NCBI RefSeq assembly: GCF_000246855.1
Contig: NC_016609.1
Span: forward strand, 7,824,744 to 7,888,743
Reading direction: 5' to 3'
From: Niastella koreensis GR20-10
GTDB lineage: Bacteria; Bacteroidota; Bacteroidia; Chitinophagales; Chitinophagaceae
Length of the DNA stretch: 64,000 nt
In this document: piece by piece, positions 34,326 to 42,743 of the stretch
How positions within the stretch are numbered: position 1 is the first letter of the stretch
How the letters are laid out: every line of letters starts with the position of its first letter
The notes under the pieces: model-generated
Seen by the model: only the letters and a program-made list of their open reading frames with translations
What the model was told of the DNA's origin: nothing
Database searches by the model: none
Position numbers and translations under genes: made by a program

Positions 34326-35423
34326 ATGGTTCAGGATATAATTGGCCAGTTTCAGACCGCCATCATACAAATAGCCACCCAATCAGGTACCGGTACCGGG
34401 TTTTATGTAAAGGAATTCGATTTAATTGTAACCAACGATCACGTGGTGCATGACAATCCCGAGGTTACCATTGCCGGTAAAAACTTTGAGAAAACCCTGT
34501 CGCGCGTATGGTATACCGATCGTAAACACGACCTGGCTTTCTTACAGGGCCCCGCCAATGTGGAAATCCCTGAAATTCGCCTGGGCCAGTACGATGGCCT
34601 GAAAGACGGCGATGAAGTGGTAGCCATTGGCCACCCCTTTGGTTTTAATTATTCCGCTACACAGGGGGTTATTTCAAAAGTCGACCGTGTGCGCGATGGT
34701 TTAAAATTCATCCAGATCGATGCGGCCATCAACCCCGGTAACAGCGGCGGACCATTGGTAAATACCAATGGAGAGGTGATTGGCGTGAATTCGTTCAAAA
34801 TACAGGGCGGCGATAATATGGGTTTTGCCTTACCGGTTAATTACCTGCGCCAGGCGCTGCAATTATATGCGCCGCACAAAGGGGTGACCAGCACGCGTTG
34901 CCACAGCTGCGACTACCTGGTATTGCCAGAAAACATAGATTCTGAAAAGTATTGTCCTGCATGCGGTACCGAGGTAAAACTGCCACAAATGCCCGAACAG
35001 GAAGTGGTGCCAACCGGTGTGGCCAAAACCATTGAAGATATTTTAAAAGAACTTGGTAAAGACATCAAGCTTGCCCGCGAAGGTGTAAATCGCTGGGAAG
35101 TGCGTGAAGGAAGCGCCAAGATAAAGATCACCTACAATGCCGAAAACTACTTTGTAGTGGGTGATGCATACCTGTGCCAGATGCCGACAGACGCCCTGAA
35201 AATAAAACCGCTGTACCAGTTTCTGCTGCAGGAAAACTACCGCACCAACAGCCTGGTATTAAGCTGCCAGAACCAGAACATTGTGTTATCGTGCATTATG
35301 TACGACCTGGACATTACTCAGGATGGCGGCGTAAAAACGTTTGATAACCTGTTTAAAAAGGCTGATTATTACGACGACCTGCTGAAGAATGATTTTGGTT
35401 GTGTGGATAGAATAGAGGAGTAA
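34326..35423 (+). CDS. Cytosolic HtrA-type serine protease with zinc ribbon and C-terminal YbjN-like domain
   Basis: 365 aa. Residues 1-180 are a trypsin-fold protease with a complete triad: H39 (TNDHVVHD), D69 (RKHDLAF) and S140 (INPGNSGGPL). No signal peptide or membrane anchor is present, unlike periplasmic DegP/DegQ, and no PDZ domain follows. Instead there is a zinc ribbon, C192-x2-C195 and C210-x2-C213 (RCHSCDYL, KYCPACGTE). A linker then leads to a C-terminal domain (about 265-357) similar to that of the upstream protein. It is probably a cytoplasmic regulated protease; its target is unknown. The upstream gene ends 62 bp before it, and recX starts 38 bp after it. Confidence 0.85.
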   Translation: MVQDIIGQFQTAIIQIATQSGTGTGFYVKEFDLIVTNDHVVHDNPEVTIAGKNFEKTLSRVWYTDRKHDLAFLQGPANVEIPEIRLGQYDGLKDGDEVVAIGHPFGFNYSATQGVISKVDRVRDGLKFIQIDAAINPGNSGGPLVNTNGEVIGVNSFKIQGGDNMGFALPVNYLRQALQLYAPHKGVTSTRCHSCDYLVLPENIDSEKYCPACGTEVKLPQMPEQEVVPTGVAKTIEDILKELGKDIKLAREGVNRWEVREGSAKIKITYNAENYFVVGDAYLCQMPTDALKIKPLYQFLLQENYRTNSLVLSCQNQNIVLSCIMYDLDITQDGGVKTFDNLFKKADYYDDLLKNDFGCVDRIEE

Positions 35424-35424
35424 T

Positions 35425-35457
35425 CAATTGGCAATAAGCAATTGACAATAGGCAAGA
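35425..35457. repeat. Word-repeat element (CAATTGGCAATA type)
   Basis: CAATTGGCAATAAGCAATTG is followed by ACAATAGGCAAG. The words GACAATAGGCAA and CAATTGGCAA also occur in the inverted repeat at 21660-21750. It fills the gap between the protease and recX genes. Confidence 0.5.
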
Positions 35458-35461
35458 AAAG

Positions 35462-35959
35462 ATGTTACAAAGGAAACAACAGTATAGCAAGGAGCAGGCG
35501 TTGCAAAAGTTACGGCATTATTGCGCTTACCAGGAACGCTGCCATGCCGAGGTGAAAGAAAAACTGTATTCTTTCGGATTACGCAAACAAATGGTGGAAG
35601 AATCAATTGCTCAGTTGATCGAAGAAGATTACCTGAACGAGGAACGTTTTGCCATTCAGTTTGCCGGGGGCAAATTCCGCATGAAACAATGGGGCAGGGT
35701 AAAAATAGAACATGCCCTTAAGCAGAAACAGGTGAGCACCTATTGCATAAACAAGGCTATGAAGGAGCTGGATGCGGAAGACTATGTGAAAACCCTGCAC
35801 AAACTGGCAAAGCAAAAATGGGACACTGTAAAAGGGGAAGGCGTGAACGGGTTTGTGAAAATGGCTAAGACTACTGATTATTTATTGCAGAAGGGCTTTG
35901 AGCCGGAATTGGTGAGGGAGGCGATCGGAAGGCTCAGGGAAATTAAAAATGAGGAATGA
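35462..35959 (+). CDS. recX: RecX-family regulator of RecA
   Basis: 165 aa, all helical, basic. The three-helix RecX repeats are visible: QALQKLRHYCAYQERCHAEVKEKLYSFGLRKQMVEESIAQLIEEDYLNEERFAIQFAGGKFRMKQWGRVKIEHALKQKQVS, then a third repeat near the C-terminus (TTDYLLQKGFEPELVREAIGRLRE). RecX binds RecA filaments and limits recombinase activity. No recA is adjacent. Only a 38-bp repeat-like gap separates it from the protease gene, so co-transcription is possible. Confidence 0.88.
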   Translation: MLQRKQQYSKEQALQKLRHYCAYQERCHAEVKEKLYSFGLRKQMVEESIAQLIEEDYLNEERFAIQFAGGKFRMKQWGRVKIEHALKQKQVSTYCINKAMKELDAEDYVKTLHKLAKQKWDTVKGEGVNGFVKMAKTTDYLLQKGFEPELVREAIGRLREIKNEE

Positions 35960-35979
35960 GGAACAACTCAACTCACCAC

Positions 35980-37110
35980 TCACAATTTCCACTTATCCGT
36001 ATTCCTCTTCTTAACCGTAAAGTAAAAGGTAGCACCCACGCCTGGCGTAGCTTCCACCCATATTTTTCCATTGTGCAGTTCAGTTATCTTTTTACAATGA
36101 GCCAGTCCTATACCGGTGCCTTCATATTCGTTTTTTGTATGCAGGCGTTGAAAGATAACAAATATGCGTTCCCGGTATTTTTCATCAATTCCAATGCCGT
36201 TATCTGTTACACTAAATTGCCAGCTGTCTTCATGCGGCGTTACAGTAATATTAATTACCGGCGGTTCACCCGGTTTCCTGAATTTTAGCGAATTGCTCAA
36301 CAGGTTTTGAAAAAGCTGTTTCATTTCGGTAGAATAACCTGAAATAAGTGGCAGCGGGTCGATATTTATTACAGCCTTACTTTCCAGGATGGCCATTGCC
36401 AGGTCGCTCAATACTTCCTGCACCACCTGGTTACAGTCAACCGGTTCAAGTATATGTTCCCGGCCAAGCCGTGAATAATCGAGCAGGTCCTGCACCAGCC
36501 GTCGCATCCGGTCAGAGGCATCGGTGATGTAGTTAATATATTTAATTACATTTTCGTTGGTCTCGCTTTTATAATGCCGCTTCAGCAATTCAACAAAACC
36601 CGATACGGTCCGCAGAGGTTCCTGCAAATCATGGGAGGCCACATAGGCAAACTGTTCCAGCTCTATGTTTTTTCGTTTAAGATCCTGGGCATATTCCTTT
36701 TGCCGGTCTTCCGCTTCCTTTCGTTCGGTAATATCACGAATAAAAGCACAAAAGAAATCATGCTCCTTCAATCGCATTGGTATGATGGTTAGCTCAATGG
36801 GAAACTCGTGACCATTGTGGTGCAGGGCAGAAATTTCAAAAACTTTATTTAGAACCGTTGCCTGGCTGGTGTTTATATACCTATTTAAACCCGCTTCATG
36901 TAATGCCCGGTAATGTTCGGGAATAATGGTTTCAGACAAGCGGCGGCCCATTACCTCGGCTTCAGTAAAGCCAAACGTTTTTTCCGCTTGTGGGTTCCAG
37001 ATGATAATATACCCATCGGTATCAATACACACAATGGCATCGAGCGCCGAATTCATGATCAGCCGGGTGGTTTCCTCACTTGACCAGATATTTTCTTTGA
37101 TTTCCTTCAT
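35980..37110 (-). CDS. PAS-domain sensor histidine kinase
   Basis: The ATG at 37108-37110 (MKEIKENIWSSEETTRL) is preferred because the earlier in-frame start would overlap the response regulator. 376 aa with no membrane helix: a PAS domain (residues 11-125; LDAIVCIDTDGYIIIWNPQAEKTFGFTEAEVMGR, ITERKEAE), a short coiled coil (130-155), a HisKA domain with H160 in YVASHDLQEPLRTVSGF, and an HATPase domain (NLLSNSLKFRK, VTDNGIGIDEKYRERIFVIFQRLH, GTGIGLAHCKKITELHNGKIWVE). A soluble sensor kinase, 17 bp after the single-domain response regulator gene. The signal is unknown. Confidence 0.93.
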   Translation of the reverse strand: MKEIKENIWSSEETTRLIMNSALDAIVCIDTDGYIIIWNPQAEKTFGFTEAEVMGRRLSETIIPEHYRALHEAGLNRYINTSQATVLNKVFEISALHHNGHEFPIELTIIPMRLKEHDFFCAFIRDITERKEAEDRQKEYAQDLKRKNIELEQFAYVASHDLQEPLRTVSGFVELLKRHYKSETNENVIKYINYITDASDRMRRLVQDLLDYSRLGREHILEPVDCNQVVQEVLSDLAMAILESKAVINIDPLPLISGYSTEMKQLFQNLLSNSLKFRKPGEPPVINITVTPHEDSWQFSVTDNGIGIDEKYRERIFVIFQRLHTKNEYEGTGIGLAHCKKITELHNGKIWVEATPGVGATFYFTVKKRNTDKWKL

Positions 37111-37127
37111 AGAAAACAATCGCGGGA

Positions 37128-37559
37128 TTAGCATACATCCGGACAAAACCGGGACAGTATTTTTTTTATTACTTCGGGTTCCAGGGGTTTATTTTCAAAT
37201 CCTGAGATCTCAATATTCTTTTGCGCAGCCACTTCATCGTCGGGGATTAGCGAGGTAGTAAGCATTACCATTACTATGTTGGCCTTTTGGTAAGGCGGTA
37301 ATTTTTCATAATGTTGCAGAAACTCCCAGCCATCCATACCCGGCATGTTAACATCCAAAAAGATCAGGTCAGGCCGGGGATGCATCTTACCATTGTTTTC
37401 AAAGGTGCCTGTACCGGTTAAATACTCCAGGGCTTCCACGCCGCTGGTAACCACTTCAACATGATGGGCGCATCCCATTTCCTGAACAATCAATTTGTTC
37501 AGGAAATTAGTGGGCTCATCATCATCGATGAATAAAATGCACATCAGCTTTTGTTTCAT
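37128..37559 (-). CDS. Single-domain (CheY-like) response regulator
   Basis: 143 aa, receiver domain only. Acidic pair D12/D13 (FIDDDEPTN), phospho-acceptor D69 (IFLDVNMPGMDGWEF), T101 (VMLTTS) and K124 (ENKPLEP) are all present. With no output domain it acts by protein contact or phosphotransfer. It is the first gene of the two-gene operon with the PAS kinase. Confidence 0.92.
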   Translation of the reverse strand: MKQKLMCILFIDDDEPTNFLNKLIVQEMGCAHHVEVVTSGVEALEYLTGTGTFENNGKMHPRPDLIFLDVNMPGMDGWEFLQHYEKLPPYQKANIVMVMLTTSLIPDDEVAAQKNIEISGFENKPLEPEVIKKILSRFCPDVC

Positions 37560-38217
37560 GATGCCCTTGTTTAATTATCAGATCATGTACAAGCCACTAA
37601 ATGAAAGCCTAACCAGCCTGGTGTATCATTACAATATCATGATATGGTGCGCGGGAAAATTTGATTTCATAAGGTTGGGACGCTGTAGGAAGAACGTTTC
37701 GCGTAAAGGAAAATAAATAAAAGCAACCTTTAGGGTATAAGTAAAAATAAGCATATTTCAGGGAAAGCATAAAAAAACCTCCCGATATTATCGGGAGGAT
37801 AATTAATTAATTAAAGGGATCCTTGGTAAACGTTCTGGTCTTTCAGGATTGGATAGATTTTTAACGGACATTGGACGGTACGGTTTTTCACCTATTGGAT
37901 TCTGATAGCTTTCAAAGGTTACTTACTGGTATTTTTCAGGAAATTAGATCGCGTTAACTGTTAACACCACAAAGATGCTGCGCCTCCAGACTATTTCAAA
38001 CTATTTGCCTGTTTAATTGGACCGGCTTTGTATTAAACTTATTTTGATTTAGTGGCATACCCTTAGACTACTTATTTTACTTACACGCACCTGGTCTGAT
38101 AGGGGTATGAGTTCATCTCGTTCTGTATACACAAATTGCTATTTTTTCTGCTGTTGGGCATTGCTTATTTGTATGTAAGGCATTTAAAGAAGTCAGTAAA
38201 AATGAAGGAATAGGTGC
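37560..38217. other. 658-bp intergenic region with an isolated minus-strand terminator
   Basis: No ORF of interest. The terminator at 37771-37798 lies about 420 bp downstream of the FUSC gene's stop. The segment in between is therefore either a long 3' untranslated region or a separate non-coding transcript. I see no secure RNA family. Confidence 0.45.
37771..37798 (-). terminator. Perfect hairpin terminator, minus strand
   Basis: CCTCCCGATA (37778-37787) and TATCGGGAGG (37789-37798). On the minus strand it is followed by seven T. It is far (about 420 bp) from the end of the nearest minus-strand gene. Confidence 0.8.
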
Positions 38218-40443
38218 TCAACCGGCAGCGGCCAGTTGCAAGCTTGCCTTTTTTATATCGGCTGTAACATCATGAATGATCCTGAATTCATCGGTAACCG
38301 ATTTCACCTCCAGTAACAATTTACGAGTTTCGGTATCAGTTAAACCCTGATGCAATTCTTTATGTCGGCTCATCATTAAGTTGGTTACCCTTTTATCTAT
38401 CATTTGCCATTGCGGCGCCCGGGCCGATTCGGCCGGTGTTGTTTCTCCCCTAAGAATGGCGGAAGAAGCGCATAATTCTGCCTCGATATAATTGGTTACC
38501 GGAACAAAATCCTTGGTAACATTGGCTACCGCAAATTGTTGCCCGAAGTGTGATAAAGTGGCAATATGCGAGGTAAGCAGGTGGTTATACACCACAAACT
38601 GGTGAATGATGTTGATATTTTTCTGTTGCCACTTGGGGTCGCCCAGCATGCGCGTAAAGGCATCGGATAAATTGCCCAGCGCCACAAATGCTTCTTTACG
38701 GCTGATGCGGTATTCAATAGGTGTTACCTGTTTACCCATAAAATTGTTAATAGCCGTTTTAAACCAGGCTGTGTTCTTTTCAATAGCCGTGGCAATAAGG
38801 CTCGAGATCTGCGAACGCTCCCAAAGCGGAACGATCAACAGATTGGCAATAAAAGCAATTACAGATCCAATAGTGGTATCTATCAGGCGATCGGTCAATA
38901 CATTTTTTAATGGAATGTCGTACAACAATTGAAAGATCAGCAAGACATAGGGCGTCATAAAAATAACCGCGAACATATAGTTGGTGCGCAGCAGGCTGTA
39001 CGTGCCCAGCATCAATACCAGCATGATCCCAAATAAAACAGTCCGGTCCTTTATAAAATACAGGATCACCAAACCTATGGTGGCCCCGGCTATTGTTCCG
39101 AATAGCCTTTCAAAATTCCGTTTTTTGGTAAGGCTGTATTGCGGTTTTAAGATCACAATTATGGTGAGTAAGATCCAGTAACTGTGCCCCACATGCAGGA
39201 ACAAGGAAGCAATATAGCCGGCCAGGGTAGCCAGGCTTACCCGTAGCGCATGCCTGAAATAGTTCGATTGCATGCTGAGGTTATCAATAAGTGTTTTGAA
39301 GCTGAAGTTCTGCCGGTTTATAAACTTCTCATACTCATCGGGCGTATTGACTTTGCCAACTTTCTGTTGATAGGTTGTATATAAATGCAGGGTATGCATG
39401 CGGTCGGCAATGTCTTCGATATTGCTCAGAATATTCCGCATGGTAATATAATATTCCAGCGTTTCAGGCGTACGCTTTGTGTTCCGCAGCTCAATGTAGT
39501 ACCGGCGCGTTTCTTTAATAGCATCGGCCAGGGCAGTAGTTTCGCGCGAGCGGCGGCCGCTTTTTACGGCAATGCTGATATCATCGAGTTCGGCGGCCAG
39601 TTGCATAATCAGCTGGCGGTAGCGGGTCATCAGTTCGGTTCCATCAAAAGCTGCATGCAGGTCTTTATAGTCATCGTGGTACGAGGTCATGATCTGCTCA
39701 AACAGATCGACGAGGGTTCTGAAAAGCATCAACAGGGTACGTCCTGTATTGGTTGTTTCTTTTACAATGTCACGGCTTTTATAAAATAGCTCCCTTACCA
39801 ATTCCTGTTCGGTATGAACGATCGCCTGCTGTTCTATCATCTGTCGATAGATCTTATCGAAATCGGCGTTGGTATCGTAAAACTGAGCGCGAATACGAAT
39901 ATAATTGGCAGTAGCGGCCATGCATTCGCCCAATGCCTGCTGACCCAGCCGGTAGGGGGCAAATTTGTGAAGCAATAAACTTAAACCGGTATACCATAAG
40001 CCGCCCAGCAGAATATAAGCCGCCTGAATTATCACCTCCCGTCCATGCCCCGGGTGCGACATTTGTAAAACCATGATGAGCAAAGCATTAACCCCAATGG
40101 CGATGGCGCGGGCGCCATACACCCCAATCATGGAGAGCACAAAACAAAAACCTGTGATGAGAATGCCCAATAGAACAGGGTAGGCGGCTGCAAGACTGGT
40201 TAATGAAGCAACAATGATCAAAAACAACAAGCAAATCAGCATACCATTACGCCGGTGGTGAATAGGACCAGGATTATCGGTACCACTTACACACATGGCG
40301 CCCAGCGATACGGCCACCCCTTGCGACAGCATATCGAAATAGCTAAAAATAAGTGCGGGCAAAACAACCCCTGCCGTAATACGTACGCCGGAGCTAAGAT
40401 AATAACTGTACAAAAAGCTCTTATACTTCTTCAGATAGTCCAT
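38218..40443 (-). CDS. FUSC-family (YccS/YhfK-like) inner membrane protein
   Basis: 741 aa. An N-terminal membrane block of five or six helices (VRITAGVVLPALIFSYFDML, GMLICLLFLIIVASLTSLAAAYPVLLGILITGFCFVLSMIGVYG, AIAIGVNALLIMVLQM) is followed by a long cytoplasmic helical region. A second membrane block has the FUSC motif: HALRVSLATLAGYIASLFLHVGHSYWILLTIIVILKPQYSLTKKRNFERLFGTIAGATIGLVILYFI. Relatives are YccS and the aromatic acid exporter AaeB. No membrane-fusion partner is adjacent, so substrate and even transport are unproven. Confidence 0.88.
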   Translation of the reverse strand: MDYLKKYKSFLYSYYLSSGVRITAGVVLPALIFSYFDMLSQGVAVSLGAMCVSGTDNPGPIHHRRNGMLICLLFLIIVASLTSLAAAYPVLLGILITGFCFVLSMIGVYGARAIAIGVNALLIMVLQMSHPGHGREVIIQAAYILLGGLWYTGLSLLLHKFAPYRLGQQALGECMAATANYIRIRAQFYDTNADFDKIYRQMIEQQAIVHTEQELVRELFYKSRDIVKETTNTGRTLLMLFRTLVDLFEQIMTSYHDDYKDLHAAFDGTELMTRYRQLIMQLAAELDDISIAVKSGRRSRETTALADAIKETRRYYIELRNTKRTPETLEYYITMRNILSNIEDIADRMHTLHLYTTYQQKVGKVNTPDEYEKFINRQNFSFKTLIDNLSMQSNYFRHALRVSLATLAGYIASLFLHVGHSYWILLTIIVILKPQYSLTKKRNFERLFGTIAGATIGLVILYFIKDRTVLFGIMLVLMLGTYSLLRTNYMFAVIFMTPYVLLIFQLLYDIPLKNVLTDRLIDTTIGSVIAFIANLLIVPLWERSQISSLIATAIEKNTAWFKTAINNFMGKQVTPIEYRISRKEAFVALGNLSDAFTRMLGDPKWQQKNINIIHQFVVYNHLLTSHIATLSHFGQQFAVANVTKDFVPVTNYIEAELCASSAILRGETTPAESARAPQWQMIDKRVTNLMMSRHKELHQGLTDTETRKLLLEVKSVTDEFRIIHDVTADIKKASLQLAAAG

Positions 40444-41139
40444 GAATTATTAAAGTACGTATTTTTTAATGTGTGTACACCAAATATTTAAAAATAACGA
40501 TTGGCTAACATGCTTATTATAAAACTGGTAGAGAAACCCTTACCAATTACCCAGTTGATTTTTGATAAAAATGTTGCCTGCTATGGCCAATTTAATATCC
40601 CATTGGTGTTTTTTTAATTGTAAAGTTGTAACTTTAAAAAGCTGTATGACTTTTGCCATCTATTATACAGATGGTACTCTCCTGAAATTTATTGATATAC
40701 TTATACCTGCTATAATTTTTAAAGCTATCGATCTTCCGTGCTCCCATTAAATGCGTCCAGGGCAAAGTGTGACCCATAACTACCCACCTTATTCATTCGG
40801 ATCCACCCTGATTTGTATAACATATGCCACGTTTTAGTATATGTGGAAAAAAATGGCTGCACATTTAGGTTACATAGATAGTGTATGGCCACTGGCATTA
40901 TAATTTTAGCCATTTATAATAACGATTGCTTAACGTTTTTAGTAAGTGCAATTTCGTGGTTATGTCACTGTTGAACCACCCGTCTTAGTAAAGCAACTCA
41001 TATAGACTCAAAAGCAATAGCAACTTTCCCCCGAACGTTCTGAACCAATTAGATAAGGCTACATGTTGTGATAATGAAGCAGGCCCCAATACTATGAAAA
41101 TTAAAAATCAATATTTGCTCACGTTAAAAATTTAGAACT
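40444..41139. other. 696-bp intergenic region
   Basis: AT-rich with only short frames lacking family resemblance. One short hairpin (about 40620-40638, AAAGTTGTAACTTT) is visible. It separates the divergent FUSC gene and the 83-aa gene; promoters for both are expected here but none is clear. Confidence 0.5.
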
Positions 41140-41391
41140 ATGGAGCTGGAAGAACCTGTTTTAAAAATTTTACGCAAGAAGTACCAACCATCTTCTTTTA
41201 TTGAAACGCATTGCAATCACTACGATCTGGCCTTTAAAACTGATAAGGAAGGCGATGCCATTGTATTGGTCCTTGGCCGTAAGGACAATACGGGGTGTAT
41301 AAAGGGAGAACGCTTTACACGCCGGCTCCGGCAGATGACAGATGGCAGGATTGTCAAAGAATTTTGGGAACACAAAGGCAAAGCAAGCTAA
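41140..41391 (+). CDS. Small protein of unknown function (83 aa)
   Basis: Not recognised. Soluble, basic; begins MELEEPVLKILRKKYQPSSF and contains a beta-rich middle (YDLAFKTDKEGDAIVLVLGRKDNTG) and a C-terminal helix (ERFTRRLRQMTDGRIVKEFWEHKGK). The codon choice and composition resemble neighbouring genes, which supports its being real. It precedes the NlpE-like gene by 138 bp on the same strand. Confidence 0.6.
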   Translation: MELEEPVLKILRKKYQPSSFIETHCNHYDLAFKTDKEGDAIVLVLGRKDNTGCIKGERFTRRLRQMTDGRIVKEFWEHKGKAS

Positions 41392-41529
41392 GCAGGATGG
41401 GTCCTTATTTACCGAAGGGCAAATTACAAAGATCCGTACCCTTTTTCTTTGTTTTAATAAACACGGCCCATTCTTTGCAGGAACAACCTTCACTTTCCGT
41501 TAAATCATCCCTTTGGAAAATAAATAACA

Positions 41530-42330
41530 ATGAGATCCTGTTTTGGCCTGTTTATGCTGGTTATTATAGCCTGCAATGATCCTGTACCAGTACCCGTACC
41601 ATCTGCCGCGGATACTACTACCACAATCGATACATTATTTTCCTTACGCAACGTTGACCCTGATGATACCGATACACCCACCACTTTTGTTCCCGGTTAT
41701 TATACCGGTACCATACCTTGTAACGACTGCAGCAATATCACCAGGAAAGTTTTATTATTAACTGACCATACATTTCACCTGAAAGATGAGTATAATGGAA
41801 GGGATCTGCCGCCCCGGGAATCGGAAGGCCGGTGGCTAACCACCAGCGATCAATTGCAGTTGTTAGTGAATAATGCGCTTATCAAACGTTTTGCTGTTAC
41901 CAATAAAGGCCTGAAAGAAGTGAGTTTGACAGGGGCGCCCGTAGCACTTTATTCAAATACGTATCTGAGCCGTACAATATTAGGAGCTGATAATATTGCC
42001 TGGATGGAGAAAAAAGCTGCGGGGATAGATTTTTTTGCCCTGGGTAATGAACCGTTCTGGCTAATGGAAATTGATAAAGAGAAACAGATCAGTTTTTTGC
42101 AGGTAGATAGCACGCAGCCTGTGGTATTTCCCTATGTAGCCGCCACTCAGCAAAACGGACAGTACATCTATAATACAGAAACCAGCACCGCCGGTATGCA
42201 AATAATTATAACGCCCATGTTTTGCAGCGATGGCATGAGTGATAACTGGTATGAGTATAAGGTGGAGGCGAAGTATAACGGCGTTACTTACGTGGGATGT
42301 GGGGTGAAACTAAACGGGTTGCCGGATTGA
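41530..42330 (+). CDS. NlpE-like / COG3650-type lipoprotein
   Basis: 266 aa. A lipoprotein signal with lipobox LVIIAC (Cys about residue 15) predicts lipid anchoring. Residues 55-140 resemble the NlpE N-terminal (MliC/copper-resistance) domain: GYYTGTIPCNDCSNITRKVLLLTDHTFHLKDEY, with its CNDC motif. Residues 165-266 resemble the COG3650 domain (FALGNEPFWLMEIDKEKQISF, MFCSDGMSDNWYEYKVEAKYNGVTYVGCGVKL). NlpE senses outer-envelope stress in enterobacteria; here an envelope or metal-stress role is only an inference. A word-repeat hairpin follows. Confidence 0.85.
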   Translation: MRSCFGLFMLVIIACNDPVPVPVPSAADTTTTIDTLFSLRNVDPDDTDTPTTFVPGYYTGTIPCNDCSNITRKVLLLTDHTFHLKDEYNGRDLPPRESEGRWLTTSDQLQLLVNNALIKRFAVTNKGLKEVSLTGAPVALYSNTYLSRTILGADNIAWMEKKAAGIDFFALGNEPFWLMEIDKEKQISFLQVDSTQPVVFPYVAATQQNGQYIYNTETSTAGMQIIITPMFCSDGMSDNWYEYKVEAKYNGVTYVGCGVKLNGLPD

Positions 42331-42356
42331 GTGAAGTGTTGTTTTCGTAGCAGTAG

Positions 42357-42420
42357 TTACAGGTTACAAGTTTCAGGGCACCGGTTACTTGTTTTCCCTG
42401 TAACCTGAAACTTGTAACTG
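42357..42420. repeat. Word-repeat hairpin between convergent genes
   Basis: GTTACAAGTTTCAGG (42363-42377) is perfectly complementary to 42404-42418, with an inner GGTTAC/GTAACC pairing. The words match 28298-28345 and about 57989-58016. It may terminate both convergent transcripts. Confidence 0.7.
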
Positions 42421-42427
42421 ATTCTAT

Positions 42428-42715
42428 TTAAATATTAGGCTCTTCGTTTTCTGTATTCTCCAATTCGGGCAAATGCGCCACATCTCTAAGAATCGCCCGT
42501 TCATCGTCAATAGTCAATTCGCCGCCACGCAAAGAGCGGTAATAGGCCTGACCGGCTGCAATAGCTGCTTCCCGGTCGTCGCCGCCCAGCGCCGTTTCAT
42601 ATTTATCTTTTAGCATTTTAAGGGCATCAGTTTTATTCAGGTAACTTACTGAAATAAAAATGATGACAAGAAAGCCAAATGCAAGGAATAATATTTTCTC
42701 AGTCAGGCTCATCAT
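42428..42715 (-). CDS. Small membrane-anchored protein of unknown function (95 aa)
   Basis: One N-terminal membrane helix (ILFLAFGFLVIIFISVSYL, residues 8-26), then a charged soluble region (KMLKDKYETALGGDDREAAIAAGQAYYRSLRGGELTIDDERAILRDVAHL). The middle looks like a helical tetratricopeptide-like hairpin. It starts 28 bp after the M1 peptidase stop and is probably co-transcribed with it. Function unknown. Confidence 0.7.
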   Translation of the reverse strand: MMSLTEKILFLAFGFLVIIFISVSYLNKTDALKMLKDKYETALGGDDREAAIAAGQAYYRSLRGGELTIDDERAILRDVAHLPELENTENEEPNI

Positions 42716-42743
42716 ACTGCCGCGTATTTATAACAAAGGTAAT

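Noticed and set aside
40562-40913. Two 62-codon frames on opposite strands in the 40.4-41.1 kb gap
   Set aside because: AT-rich chance frames without conserved features.
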